Notes: a model not told the origin generated them from the letters alone. DNA of 64,000 nucleotides from Desulfomicrobium sp. ZS1 (GCF_024204645.1 NZ_CP100351.1:1364001-1428000), one strand, 5' to 3'; shown: positions 8,484 to 17,104, counted from the stretch's first letter. Made by a program: numbers and translations.

Positions 8484-9879
8484 GGTCCTGGGTTCGGTTG
8501 AAAGCGTCTGCCCGGAATGTTTGAACCGGGTGACAGGGGAGCTGCTGCGGGACGGGGACGTCGTGCGGATGGTCAAACGGTGTCCGGAACATGGCGAATT
8601 TTCGACCGTGGTCTGGCGCGGAAATCCGGACTTTTCCAGCTGGGTGCGACCCAAGATTCCGTTTGGTGGCGGCGTGCGGGAGGAAATCGGCAATGGTTGC
8701 CCTTTTGACTGCGGGTTGTGCGCGCGCCATGCCCAGCGGACCTGCACGGCCCTGGTCGAGATCACCTCGCGCTGCAATCTGCGTTGCCCGGTGTGTTTCG
8801 CGGACAGTGGCGGAGCGGGGCCGGATCCGAGCCTGGATGTTTTGCAGCGCATGTTTGAGCAGACGTTGACCCGCACCGGAGGCTGTAACCTGCAACTGTC
8901 CGGTGGAGAACCGACAGTACGCGATGATCTGGAAGAAATCGTGCGTCTGGCCAGAGGGGCCGGTTTCGGTTTTGTCCAGCTCAACACCAACGGGTTGCGT
9001 CTGGCGGATGATTCCGGTTTGGCCGGAAAATTGGCCGAGGCCGGTTTGTCGTCTGTTTTTTTGCAGTTCGACGGCGTGCGTGATGAGACCTTTCGCGCCA
9101 TGCGCGGGAGGGACCTGCTTGAGGTCAAAAAGAAAGCCATCGCGCATGCGTCCACGGCGGGGCTTGGCATCGTGCTTGTGCCGACCGTGGCGCGTGGCGT
9201 AAACGTCGATCAGCTTTGGGATGTTGTCCGGTTTGGGCTGGAGCACCAGCCCCATGTGCGCGGGGTCCATTTTCAGCCCATGAGTTACTTCGGGCGTTAT
9301 CCCGAGGATTTCATCCCGGATCACGTCACGTTGCCGGAGCTCATGACCGGCCTTGAGCTTCAGAGCGGCGGAGTGGTCAAGGCCTCGGACTTTTTGCCTC
9401 CGGGCTGCGAACATGCTCTGTGTTCCTTCTCGGGCAAGTTCATGACCCGTGAGGACGGCAGTTTCGTGCGTCTGGGCAGCGCTTCGTGCGACTGCACGCC
9501 CAAACCCGCCGAAGCCGGGGCGCTCAAATCCATCGGCGTCACGGCCCGTCAGTGGTCCGCGCCTTCCGGAGCGGCCTCCCCCAATCCCCCCTGCACGGGT
9601 CAAGGGGCCAAGCCTCGTGCAGGGCGCGGGGCAGCGCCCCGCATTTCTTCCACCCCCACCTCCACCCCCGACAATGACCTCGACCGCTTCCTGTCCCGGG
9701 CCAGGACGCACACGTTCACCATCTCGGCCATGGCCTTTCAGGACGCCTGGACCCTCAACCTGGAGCGGTTGCAGGGTTGCTGCATCCATGTGGCCCAGCC
9801 CGACGGGCGGCTCATTCCCTTTTGCGCCTTCAACCTGACGGCCAGGGATGGCCGCGCCCTGTATCGGGGGCGAACGTGA
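8476..9879 (+). CDS. trsS: Radical SAM protein of the Mop accessory cluster (TrsS-like)
   Basis: A 467-residue radical SAM enzyme. An N-terminal zinc-finger-like segment (CPEC and RCPEHGEF) is followed by CPFDCGLC near residues 75-82, the [4Fe-4S]/SAM motif CNLRCPVC near residue 100, and LSGGEP near residue 142. It is similar to MoaA/PqqE-type proteins in the core. The C-terminal region has CCIHV and further cysteines. I recognise it as the TrsS family, some members of which are selenoproteins; here all positions are Cys. Residues about 370-392 are an unusual Pro/Gly/Ala-rich linker encoded by a hairpin repeat (9588-9645). It ends in a GTGA overlap with the CoA ligase-like gene. Substrate unknown. 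Confidence 0.82.
   Translation: MNKVLGSVESVCPECLNRVTGELLRDGDVVRMVKRCPEHGEFSTVVWRGNPDFSSWVRPKIPFGGGVREEIGNGCPFDCGLCARHAQRTCTALVEITSRCNLRCPVCFADSGGAGPDPSLDVLQRMFEQTLTRTGGCNLQLSGGEPTVRDDLEEIVRLARGAGFGFVQLNTNGLRLADDSGLAGKLAEAGLSSVFLQFDGVRDETFRAMRGRDLLEVKKKAIAHASTAGLGIVLVPTVARGVNVDQLWDVVRFGLEHQPHVRGVHFQPMSYFGRYPEDFIPDHVTLPELMTGLELQSGGVVKASDFLPPGCEHALCSFSGKFMTREDGSFVRLGSASCDCTPKPAEAGALKSIGVTARQWSAPSGAASPNPPCTGQGAKPRAGRGAAPRISSTPTSTPDNDLDRFLSRARTHTFTISAMAFQDAWTLNLERLQGCCIHVAQPDGRLIPFCAFNLTARDGRALYRGRT
9588..9645 (+). repeat. Hairpin repeat element inserted in frame within the radical SAM gene
   Basis: Two adjacent hairpins occur: CCTGCACG 9590-9597 with CGTGCAGG 9616-9623, and GCGGGGC 9626-9632 with GCCCCGC 9636-9642. 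The layout resembles short intergenic repeats of Desulfovibrio-like genomes. It is translated as a Pro/Gly/Ala/Arg-rich linker with no resemblance to its flanks, which continue as normal family sequence. Confidence 0.6.
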
Positions 9880-11183
9880 ACTGTTCGTCCGTGGATGCCC
9901 TGACCGCCCGGCGGCTGGGTTTGTCTTTGCCGTTGGACCGCTCGAGCCTGGAGGCGGCGCAGCTGGCGAGCCTGCGTCGGACCGTGGCGCACGCCTGCGC
10001 CAAAAGCCCATGGTACCGAGAGCGGCTGGGCGGATTTGATCCCGCCTCCCTGCGCACTTCTGCGGATCTGTCCCGGTTGCCCCTGCTGACCAGCGCGGAA
10101 CTTGCAACCCATGGCGCGGGTCTGGTTTGCGTTTCCCAGAGTAAGGTGGCCCGCATCACCACCTTGCAGACCTCCGGTAGCACAGGCGCTCCCAAACGGC
10201 TGTTTTTCACGCGCGACGATCTGAACTCGACAGTCGATTTTTTTCAGCATGGCATGTTTTCGCTTATTTCATCGGCAGACAAGGTGCTTATCCTGCTGCC
10301 CTGTTCTTTGCCGGACAGCACGGGCGATTTGCTCATCCGCGCCCTGGCCCTGGGCACCGTGCACAGCGAGGGCGTCTGGCCGCCGACGGACTGGGAGGCT
10401 TTGGCCAGGCGCATTTACGACGAGAATTTCACCAGCATCGTCGGCCTGCCTCAGCATCTTCTGGCGCTGGCCTATGTGCTGCCGCACGGTCTGGTGCGAA
10501 CTATGCTCCTTTGCTCGGATTACGCTCCGCAATCATTGCGGTCCCGCATCGAAGCCGTCTGCGGCTGCGAAACATTCCTGCACTACGGCACCACCGAGAC
10601 GGGGCTGGGCGGCGGCGTGGAATGTACGGCGCACGATGGCTGCCACATGCGTGAGTCCGACCTGCTGATTGAGATCGTTGATCCGCGCACAGGCGATCCC
10701 GTGCCCGAAGGGGAAGTGGGAGAGGTGGTCGTCACCACTCTGGGTCGGCAGGCTATGCCGCTGTTGCGTTACCGCACAGGAGACCTGGCCAGCCTGGACA
10801 CTTCGCCCTGCCTCTGCGGCGGGGTCACGGCCAGATTGCGCGACATCCGTGGACGGCGCAGGGCCTGCCCGCTGGCAGGAGGATTTTCCGTGGCCAGCCA
10901 GGATCTTGATGACGTCCTCTTCACGCTGGACGGCCTCTTGGACTATCGCGCCACCTTGAACCGCTTGGCCGGACGAGACGCGATCAGTGTTGAATTCCTG
11001 GCCAGACCGGGGCATGAGTTTCTGGAGCGGGAGATTCATCAGGCTTTGAAGACGGTTCCGTCCCTGAAATCGGCCATGCAAGCCGAGACCTTTGAGACAG
11101 GACCGGTACAGAAGGTGGAGTCATTCTCCCCGTCGCACACCCTCAAACGCACCATCTTCGATAAACGCGGGAGTTACCTATGA
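9876..11183 (+). CDS. AMP-dependent CoA ligase-like protein (DVU_1553-like)
   Basis: A 435-residue member of the adenylate-forming superfamily, closest in layout to phenylacetate-CoA-ligase (PaaK)-like proteins. It has the ATP-binding loop TSGSTGAPK near residue 100, YGTTETGLG for adenine and substrate binding, and a YRTGDLASLD motif. Cysteines in TSPCLCGG may bind metal, as in PaaK relatives. The start is a GTG overlapping the previous stop, with a G-rich ribosome-binding site. The carboxylate it activates is unknown. Its fixed position among Mop accessory genes implies a role in making or loading a cofactor component, but this is not shown. Confidence 0.8.
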   Translation: MNCSSVDALTARRLGLSLPLDRSSLEAAQLASLRRTVAHACAKSPWYRERLGGFDPASLRTSADLSRLPLLTSAELATHGAGLVCVSQSKVARITTLQTSGSTGAPKRLFFTRDDLNSTVDFFQHGMFSLISSADKVLILLPCSLPDSTGDLLIRALALGTVHSEGVWPPTDWEALARRIYDENFTSIVGLPQHLLALAYVLPHGLVRTMLLCSDYAPQSLRSRIEAVCGCETFLHYGTTETGLGGGVECTAHDGCHMRESDLLIEIVDPRTGDPVPEGEVGEVVVTTLGRQAMPLLRYRTGDLASLDTSPCLCGGVTARLRDIRGRRRACPLAGGFSVASQDLDDVLFTLDGLLDYRATLNRLAGRDAISVEFLARPGHEFLEREIHQALKTVPSLKSAMQAETFETGPVQKVESFSPSHTLKRTIFDKRGSYL

Positions 11184-12205
11184 ATGATATATTTCAGTCT
11201 GTTATTGAAGTTTTGCAGCAAGGACAGGAAGCTGTTTTTTGCGGCATCGTCGACAGTTCAGGTTCGGCCCCGCGTACTTCCGGCGCGCGAATGCTGGTGT
11301 TGCCTGATGGCTCCATTCGTGGCTCAGTTGGCGGAGGTCCCGTCGAGGGCGCGTGTCAGGCCAAGGCCAAAAAGTTGCTGCATGGCAATGAGACCCATTT
11401 CCTTTTGTCCTTTGACCTGACCTCGGTCAAAGCCGCCGATGCCGGCATGGTCTGCGGCGGAGCAGTCAAGGTGCTTCTGCAGCGAGTCACGGTGAAGCAT
11501 CTGACATTCTTTGAAGAAATCGAGCGCTTGCAGCGTGAAAGAGAGAGGCCGGTGCTTTTAACCGTCATGCAGTCGGAGCAGGTCCCTGCGCTGGCCGTCT
11601 GGACGGCGCGAGATGGATTGGCGGGAGTCAACTTACCCGAAACCCTCACTACGGAGCTGGCGCGCAAGGCCGTCAAGACGCGCCAGTCATTCAGCCTGGA
11701 AGAGGACGGCTTGCGTGTCTTTGCGGAACCCATCATCGCGCCGACGGTGCTGCATCTGGTCGGCGCGGGACATGTTGCGCTGGCCGCGGCCAAGGTCGCG
11801 GCTTTTAGCGGCTTCGAGGTGGTGGTCATGGACGACCGCTCTGAATTTGCGGATGCCGTGCGTTATCCCGAGGCGCGCGAGGTTCGGGTGCTGGAAAATT
11901 TTGAAGCGTGTCTGAATGATCTTGGGAGCGATGATTACGTGGTCATCGTCACGCGTGGGCACATGCACGACCGCGATGTCCTGGCCCAGGCCCTGAGAAC
12001 TAGGGCAGGTTACATCGGCATGATCGGCAGTCGCAGCAAGCGCGACGCGGTGTACCGTTCCCTGCTGGAATCGGGCTATACAGAGCAGGATCTTGCCCGG
12101 GTGCACTGCCCCATCGGTCTGCCCATCGGAGCCGATACCCCTGAAGAGATCGCGGTCAGCATTGTTGGCGAGATGATCGGTGTGCGAGCGGGATTGCCCG
12201 CATGA
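11180..12205 (+). CDS. XdhC-family molybdoenzyme maturation factor
   Basis: A 341-residue XdhC/CoxI-family protein. XdhC proteins bind the molybdenum cofactor, help its sulfuration and deliver it to xanthine-oxidase-family enzymes; Mop belongs to that family. The N-terminal domain (about 10-90) shows DSSGSAPRTSGARMLV and GSVGGGPVEG. The C-terminal Rossmann domain starts near residue 190 with LVGAGHVALA and includes VMDDR and IGMIGSRSKRDAVY. Overlaps of four bases on both sides (ATGA) indicate coupled translation. It is the clearest link between this operon and Mop. Confidence 0.9.
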   Translation: MNDIFQSVIEVLQQGQEAVFCGIVDSSGSAPRTSGARMLVLPDGSIRGSVGGGPVEGACQAKAKKLLHGNETHFLLSFDLTSVKAADAGMVCGGAVKVLLQRVTVKHLTFFEEIERLQRERERPVLLTVMQSEQVPALAVWTARDGLAGVNLPETLTTELARKAVKTRQSFSLEEDGLRVFAEPIIAPTVLHLVGAGHVALAAAKVAAFSGFEVVVMDDRSEFADAVRYPEAREVRVLENFEACLNDLGSDDYVVIVTRGHMHDRDVLAQALRTRAGYIGMIGSRSKRDAVYRSLLESGYTEQDLARVHCPIGLPIGADTPEEIAVSIVGEMIGVRAGLPA

Positions 12206-13314
12206 CACTGGCCGGGCCTCGCTTCGCGGCGGTCATTCTGTCCGCCGGACTGTCTTCGCGCATGGGGAATTTCAAGCCGCTCATGGATCTGGCGGGGCAA
12301 ACGGTTCTGGCCCGTTGCGTAAGAACGTTCCGGGATGCGGGAATCGCCGAAATCGTGGTCGTGACCGGTCATCGCGCTTCTGAAGTTCAAGTAGAAGTTG
12401 AGAGATTGGGTGTTTCGACCATTCATAATCCCGCTTTCGAGCAGGGCATGTTTTCTTCCGTGCGTGCGGCAGTGTCCTCATTGGCGGGTCTGGACGCCTT
12501 TTTTCTTTTGCCCGTGGACATCCCGCTGGTGCGTCCCGCGACCGTTGATTCTTTGGTTCAGGCGTATGACGGGCGCATCGCCTATCCCTGTTTCAGCGGC
12601 GAGCGCGGACATCCTCCGCTCATTCCCACCCGGCTCGTCCCTGCAATTTTGGGTCACGATGGAAAAGGGGGGATGAAAAGCCTTCTGGAGGGGCATCCGT
12701 CTCTGGACGTGCCTGTCTGGGATCAAGGAGTTCTGCTCGACGCGGACACTCCGGACGACTTCGCGGCCCTGGTCTGTCGCGCTACAAGGCTTTCCGTCGG
12801 CACGAGGGCCGAAGCCGCTCTTCTGACCGCCTTGATCATGCCGGAGTGCGGCGTGGCCCATGGGCGGGCCGCCGCCTCGGTTGCCGTGCGGCTGGGTGAG
12901 GCGCTGAACCGGCAAGGCGGCGCTCTTGATCTGGATTTGATTCACAACGCGGCTCTGCTGCACGATCTGGCCAAGGGGCAGCCCAATCACGAGGCGCGCG
13001 GTGGCGAGCTTTTGACCGGATTGGGCTTGCATGGTCTGGCCGGGATAGTGGCCAGCCATCGCGACGTCCCGCCGCCAGTCTCCGGTGTGCTCTCGGAAAA
13101 GGAAGTGGTCTGCCTGGCGGATAAGTTGGTGCGCGGTTCACGGCGAATTTCCGTGCAGGGGCGTTTCAAGGAAAAACTGGCACTCTACAGTCTGGACGCG
13201 CATGCCTGTCGGGCCATTCGTGGGCGCATGCAAAACGCTCTGGCCTTGCGGGACTTGGTGGAGCGGTGCTGTGGCCGGGACATTGAGGAGATTTTGGACG
13301 GAGTGCTGCTTTGA
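12202..13314 (+). CDS. MobA/MocA-like NTP transferase fused to an HD domain (DVU_1551-like)
   Basis: A 370-residue fusion. The N-terminal half is a nucleotidyltransferase with LSAGLSSRMGNFKPL at residues 13-27 and VDIPLV near 110, as in MocA, which attaches CMP to molybdopterin to form the cytosine dinucleotide used by xanthine-oxidase-family enzymes. The C-terminal half, from about residue 210, is an HD-type domain with HGRAAA, LLHDLAKGQ, HEARGG and ASHRD as probable metal ligands. The HD part may hydrolyse a nucleotide or phosphate ester. Cofactor synthesis for Mop is the likely role of the transferase; the HD substrate is unknown. Confidence 0.87.
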   Translation: MTLAGPRFAAVILSAGLSSRMGNFKPLMDLAGQTVLARCVRTFRDAGIAEIVVVTGHRASEVQVEVERLGVSTIHNPAFEQGMFSSVRAAVSSLAGLDAFFLLPVDIPLVRPATVDSLVQAYDGRIAYPCFSGERGHPPLIPTRLVPAILGHDGKGGMKSLLEGHPSLDVPVWDQGVLLDADTPDDFAALVCRATRLSVGTRAEAALLTALIMPECGVAHGRAAASVAVRLGEALNRQGGALDLDLIHNAALLHDLAKGQPNHEARGGELLTGLGLHGLAGIVASHRDVPPPVSGVLSEKEVVCLADKLVRGSRRISVQGRFKEKLALYSLDAHACRAIRGRMQNALALRDLVERCCGRDIEEILDGVLL

Positions 13315-13904
13315 GCGAGATTTACCTCATCCGCCACGGTGAAATCACGCAGTCCTCGCCGCGTCGTTTCGTCGGTCAGAGCGATCTGCCGCTGACGGAT
13401 CGCGGACGCGAGCAGATGCGGCAGGTAGCCGGGTATCTTGTCGACAGAGGGGTGCGGCGCGTGCTGTGCAGCCCGCTTTCGCGCTGCGTGGAGAGCGCGG
13501 GCATTCTCGGCTCGGCGCTTGGGCTTGAGCCTGAAGTCGCGCCAAATTTGCGCGAGATAGGTCTTGGAGCCTGGGAAGGCTTGACGGTGGAGGAGGTGCG
13601 ACAGCGTTTTCCCGGCGATTATGAGGTCAGGGGCCGCGATCTGGCCGGGTTCCGGCCTGCGGGCGGCGAAAGTTTCGCGGACCTTCAGCGTCGCGCCTGG
13701 GCCGCCTTTGAGGCTGTGGCAGATTCCAATACCACGCAGGCCATCGTCGCCCACGGCGGGGTCAATCGGGTGCTGCTGTGCCGCGTTCTGGGCATGCCTC
13801 TGGAAAACCTGTTCCGGCTGGGACAGGACTATGCCTGCGTGAACATTCTGCACGTCAATGGGGGTGGATGCCTCGTAGGCGCGGTCAATATGCCGTCGTC
13901 GTGA
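13311..13904 (+). CDS. Histidine phosphatase family protein
   Basis: A 197-residue phosphoglycerate-mutase-like phosphatase. The catalytic LIRHGE is at residues 6-11, with the phospho-accepting His at 9; GQSDLPLTDRG, SPLSRCVESA and the second-histidine segment VAHGGVNR are present. CobC-type phosphatases have this layout. The start is TTG at 13311 overlapping the previous stop (TTGA), with CGGAG upstream. As the last gene of the Mop accessory operon it may remove a phosphate from a pathway intermediate; the substrate cannot be read from sequence. Confidence 0.83.
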   Translation: MSEIYLIRHGEITQSSPRRFVGQSDLPLTDRGREQMRQVAGYLVDRGVRRVLCSPLSRCVESAGILGSALGLEPEVAPNLREIGLGAWEGLTVEEVRQRFPGDYEVRGRDLAGFRPAGGESFADLQRRAWAAFEAVADSNTTQAIVAHGGVNRVLLCRVLGMPLENLFRLGQDYACVNILHVNGGGCLVGAVNMPSS

Positions 13905-13954
13905 TTCGGGAGAAAACCGTCTTTCTTTTGAATTGTCGGACGGATACTGACAGC

Positions 13955-14022
13955 TGAAGGGCTGGGGTCCCCCTTGAACCGCGACAGTCGCCGATAACTC
14001 CTCCTCTGCGACAGCGATGGCA
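13955..14022 (+). promoter_or_regulatory. Probable fluoride (crcB-motif) riboswitch aptamer
   Basis: The segment AAGGGCTGGGGTCCCCCTTG (13957-13976) followed by AACCGC and, after a short GCGAC/GTCGC hairpin, CGATAACTCC matches the order of the fluoride aptamer. P1 would be AAGGG 13957-13961 with CCCTT 13971-13975; the pseudoknot-like pairing would be GGGGT 13964-13968 with ACTCC 13997-14001. Some conserved bases differ (CUGG for AUGG, CGAU for UGAU). Its place before crcB supports the call. Confidence 0.6.
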
Positions 14023-14039
14023 GGATTTGTGCGGTCTTG

Positions 14040-14065
14040 AAACCACGCCTGGATGTGGTTTTTTT
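14040..14065 (+). terminator. Terminator-like expression platform before crcB
   Basis: AACCAC 14041-14046 pairs with GTGGTT 14055-14060 and is followed by a T run to 14065. It lies between the aptamer and the crcB start, as expected for ligand-controlled termination. Confidence 0.6.
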
Positions 14066-14160
14066 GTTGGCTCATGCCGTACGCTGTGCGATGCTTGAGG
14101 AAACCGCGGCGGCCGGATGCGCCCCGAGTGGAAATACCATCTTTATTTGAGAGAAAGATG

Positions 14161-14535
14161 ATGTCAAAAATCGCCTTGATCGCCCTGGCCGGAGCCTTCG
14201 GAACCGTGTGCCGGTACTGGCTCTCGGGCTTGGCCTATGACATTCTGGGCAAGGATTTCCCCTGGGGAACATGGGCCGTGAACATACTGGGATGCTTTCT
14301 GTTCGGTCTGGTCTGGATTTTGGCCGAAGAGCGCGGCTTTCTGTCGGCGCAGGCGCGGGTTTTGATCCTGACCGGGTTCATGGGCGCGTTCACCACCTTT
14401 TCCACATTCATCTTCGAGAGCGGCGCCTTGGCCGGCGATGCGCAATGGCTGAAATTCGCGCTCAATGTCGGCGGTCAGAATCTGGTTGGCCTGGCGGCGC
14501 TCTATCTGGGCTCCAATCTCGGCAGGATCATCTAG
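14161..14535 (+). CDS. crcB: Fluoride channel CrcB/FluC
   Basis: A 124-residue inner-membrane protein with four hydrophobic segments. Diagnostic features are GAFGTVCRYWLSG near the N-terminus, the PWGTWAVNILGCFLFG segment and GFMGAFTTFSTFIFE with the phenylalanines that line the pore. It forms dimeric channels that expel fluoride. A second ATG directly upstream (14158) is an equally possible start. The upstream aptamer-like leader suggests fluoride control, and the next gene, DUF190/CBS, starts nine bases after it. Confidence 0.93.
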   Translation: MSKIALIALAGAFGTVCRYWLSGLAYDILGKDFPWGTWAVNILGCFLFGLVWILAEERGFLSAQARVLILTGFMGAFTTFSTFIFESGALAGDAQWLKFALNVGGQNLVGLAALYLGSNLGRII

Positions 14536-14543
14536 GAGGGGCT

Positions 14544-15779
14544 ATGCATTCGTTCGTAAGCGTGAAATTCATGAAGATTTTTTTGGGAGAGGCCGCCAGG
14601 TACAAAGGGCGGCCCCTGCACGAGGCCATCGTCGATGAGGCCCGCCAGCGCGGTCTGGCTGGGGCCACGGTCAGCCGGGGATTCATGGGCTTCGGAGCGA
14701 ACAGTCTTGTGCGCACCTCGAAAATTCTGCGCCTGTCCGAGGACTTGCCGATCATGGTGGAAATCGTGGACACTCCCGAGCGCATCGATTCCTTTGCGCC
14801 GGTGGTCGATGCCATGCTCGAGGACGGCAGCATCGTGATCTCCGAGGCACGGGCCATCTTTCATCTTCCGTTGCGCATCCGGGACGTGATGACCGCCGAT
14901 GTAGTTACGGTGACTCCCGAGACCCCGCTGGCGCAGGTCGTGGAATTGTTGCTGCGCAGAGAAATAAAGGCCGTGCCGGTCATGGACGGCAAAAGGATCG
15001 CGGGCATCATCACGGGCGGAGATCTTTTGTCCAGGGGAGGCATGCCGCTCAGTCTCGACATGCAGTGCGCCCTGCCCTCGGCCATGCGTGATGAACATGT
15101 GCGCTGTCTCGACTTTCAGGATCTGCGCACCGCCGATGTCATGACCCGGCCCGTGCAGACGCTCAATATCAAGACCAAAGTGTCCGACGCGCTGCAATTC
15201 ATGGCCAAGGGGGGCCTGAAGCGTCTGCCCGTGGTGGCCGATGACGGCAGCCTGATGGGCATTGTCAGCCGGGCGGATGTGCTCACGGCCATGGGGCGCG
15301 CCTCGGCGGTGGCCGGACATCTGGACGTGTTGCCCGAAGGCATGCGCGGTTTTGCGCGTGATGTCATGTATCGCAACGTGCCCACCGCCGGGGGCGATAC
15401 TCCCTTGCCCGATATTTTGGAGCGGCTGGTCGCCTCGCCTTTGCGCCGGGTGGTCATCGTGGACGGGGAGGGCAGGATCGAGGGTATCGTCCATGACCGC
15501 GACCTGTTGCAGCATTTCGCCCGTCAGAACGCGCCCGGAATTCTGACCAGGCTGATCGGTTTTTTGTCCCAGCCGAAGCTTGGATTCACCATCTCCGGCG
15601 GAACGGCCAGGGACGTGATGGCGACCAGGGTCATCACCATCGCGCCTCAACTGCCCTTGCCCGACGTGATTCGGACCCTGCTCGAGCACAGGATCAAGCG
15701 GGTCGCGGTGGCCGACGAGTCGGGACGCCTGCTCGGCATGGTGGACCGGGACACGGTGCTGAAGGGTTTGGCGGGTTGA
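14544..15779 (+). CDS. DUF190 domain protein with four CBS domains
   Basis: A 411-residue protein. Residues 1-110 match DUF190 (MKIFLGEAARYKGRPLHEAIV and a FGANS segment), a small PII-like domain frequently encoded next to crcB. The rest holds CBS motifs near residues 120, 195, 270 and 355, for example IRDVMTADVVTVTPETPL and TADVMTRPVQTLN, which usually bind adenine nucleotides. No membrane segment is present. GGAGG precedes the ATG, and the gene is probably in the crcB operon. A regulator of the fluoride channel is a reasonable guess, not shown. Confidence 0.85.
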   Translation: MHSFVSVKFMKIFLGEAARYKGRPLHEAIVDEARQRGLAGATVSRGFMGFGANSLVRTSKILRLSEDLPIMVEIVDTPERIDSFAPVVDAMLEDGSIVISEARAIFHLPLRIRDVMTADVVTVTPETPLAQVVELLLRREIKAVPVMDGKRIAGIITGGDLLSRGGMPLSLDMQCALPSAMRDEHVRCLDFQDLRTADVMTRPVQTLNIKTKVSDALQFMAKGGLKRLPVVADDGSLMGIVSRADVLTAMGRASAVAGHLDVLPEGMRGFARDVMYRNVPTAGGDTPLPDILERLVASPLRRVVIVDGEGRIEGIVHDRDLLQHFARQNAPGILTRLIGFLSQPKLGFTISGGTARDVMATRVITIAPQLPLPDVIRTLLEHRIKRVAVADESGRLLGMVDRDTVLKGLAG

Positions 15780-15866
15780 GGCGGGCGTGTTTTCATGTGT
15801 AAAACCGTAAAGGCTACGCGTGATTTCCGCAATTGTTTCGAGCAACTACGATTGATGGGTGGTCAG

Positions 15867-15887
15867 AAGCCCGGAAGGCCCGGGCTT
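15867..15887 (-). terminator. Hairpin between the CBS gene and the FadL-like gene
   Basis: AAGCCCGG 15867-15874 pairs with CCGGGCTT 15880-15887 over a five-base loop, between two converging genes. The T tract is short on both strands, so its strength as a bidirectional terminator is uncertain. Confidence 0.5.
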
Positions 15888-15919
15888 TCCGACTCGCCTC
15901 ACTGCCCAACCGCGTCGGG

Positions 15920-17104
15920 TTAGAAACGGTAGGCAACGCTCATGCTGAGCAAATGGGCGTCGCCGTCTTCGAAATCGGCTCTGTCCACTCCGCCGTTCAC
16001 ATATACCTCCGCCCCCTTGCGATCCAGGATCAGCAGGTAGGTGTATCCCAGGTCCACGCTCCATGCGTCATCATGCCAGCCAAGGCCGGTGGAGAAGAGC
16101 TGGCGGTCGTTGGCCGGGACCATGTAGTCGGCCCGTTCGGTGCGCACGGGGGTCTCGTCGTACACGTAGCCAGCGCGCAGGTCCCAGGATGGCGTCAGCG
16201 CGTATTCCGCCCCGATGCCGATCCTCCAGGTGTCCTTCCAGTCCTTGACGGCCACGCCGGACGGATTGACGCCGTTGATGCGGATGTCCAGTTCCTCGTA
16301 CGAAGACCAGCCCGTGCGGGTCGCGTCGAATTCGAGGCTCAATCTGTCCGAGGGCGTGATGCACAGTCCCAGGGACCAGGAATCGGGCAGGGTGATTTCA
16401 CCGTCGGCGTCGCCGTTCAGGGACGGAATATCGCTTTCGGCCTCGCCACGAGGGTGCACGTCGATGGCGCTGCGGTACATGAGCCCCAGCGACAGCCAGT
16501 CCGTGGGCGCGTACCAGGTGGACAGGTTCACGCCCACGCCCACGTCGTCGCCTTGGACTTTGACGTCGTATGCGCCGCCGACCTTCTTTTTCTGCGTGAA
16601 ATCGAAATAATTGGCTTCCGCCCCGAGGCCGATGGACCAGTTGTCGGTCAGGCGCATGCCCAGCACCGGGGTCAGGGAAACACTCTTGATGGCCGCATAG
16701 TAGATGCTGCCGGCCCCTGGCCAGTTCTCGTCAAACTCCGTGCCCAGGCCGAAGCGGTTGTAGACGCCGATGCCCAGCCAGTAGCGGTCTCCGAGCTGGG
16801 TGACGGCGTAGGCATGGGGCAGCATCCAGACGTTGGATTCCGCATCGCTGCTTTCCTTCCCGGCAATGGACACCGTGACCATGGGCGCCACGGCGGAAAG
16901 CCCGGTCATGACGTGCGTGCCGTTCAGTCCGGTCATGGCCGCCGGGTTGGAGGCTACCACCGAAGCGTCGGGTTTTCCGGCCATGGTCGCGCCGCCCATG
17001 GCCACGCCGCGCGCGCTCCAGTCATATATGGCGAACCCGGCTGCCAGAACCTGCTGCCCCGTCAGTATCAGCGCCAACACGGCAACAGCGATAAATCTTC
17101 CCAT
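15920..17104 (-). CDS. FadL/OmpP1-family outer membrane protein
   Basis: A 394-residue outer-membrane beta-barrel of the FadL/TodX type, which takes up hydrophobic compounds such as fatty acids or aromatics. A signal peptide (about residues 1-21, ending VLAA) leads into GFAIYDWSARGVAMGGATMAG and NPAAMTGL, the plug region of the family. Alternating beta strands follow, and the protein ends in the aromatic AYRF typical of BAM-assembled barrels. The length is near the usual 400-450. No adjacent gene indicates the substrate. Confidence 0.85.
   Translation of the reverse strand: MGRFIAVAVLALILTGQQVLAAGFAIYDWSARGVAMGGATMAGKPDASVVASNPAAMTGLNGTHVMTGLSAVAPMVTVSIAGKESSDAESNVWMLPHAYAVTQLGDRYWLGIGVYNRFGLGTEFDENWPGAGSIYYAAIKSVSLTPVLGMRLTDNWSIGLGAEANYFDFTQKKKVGGAYDVKVQGDDVGVGVNLSTWYAPTDWLSLGLMYRSAIDVHPRGEAESDIPSLNGDADGEITLPDSWSLGLCITPSDRLSLEFDATRTGWSSYEELDIRINGVNPSGVAVKDWKDTWRIGIGAEYALTPSWDLRAGYVYDETPVRTERADYMVPANDRQLFSTGLGWHDDAWSVDLGYTYLLILDRKGAEVYVNGGVDRADFEDGDAHLLSMSVAYRF

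Noticed and set aside
8476-9879. Selenocysteine in the radical SAM protein, as in some family members
   Set aside because: The frame has no internal UGA; all relevant positions are Cys.
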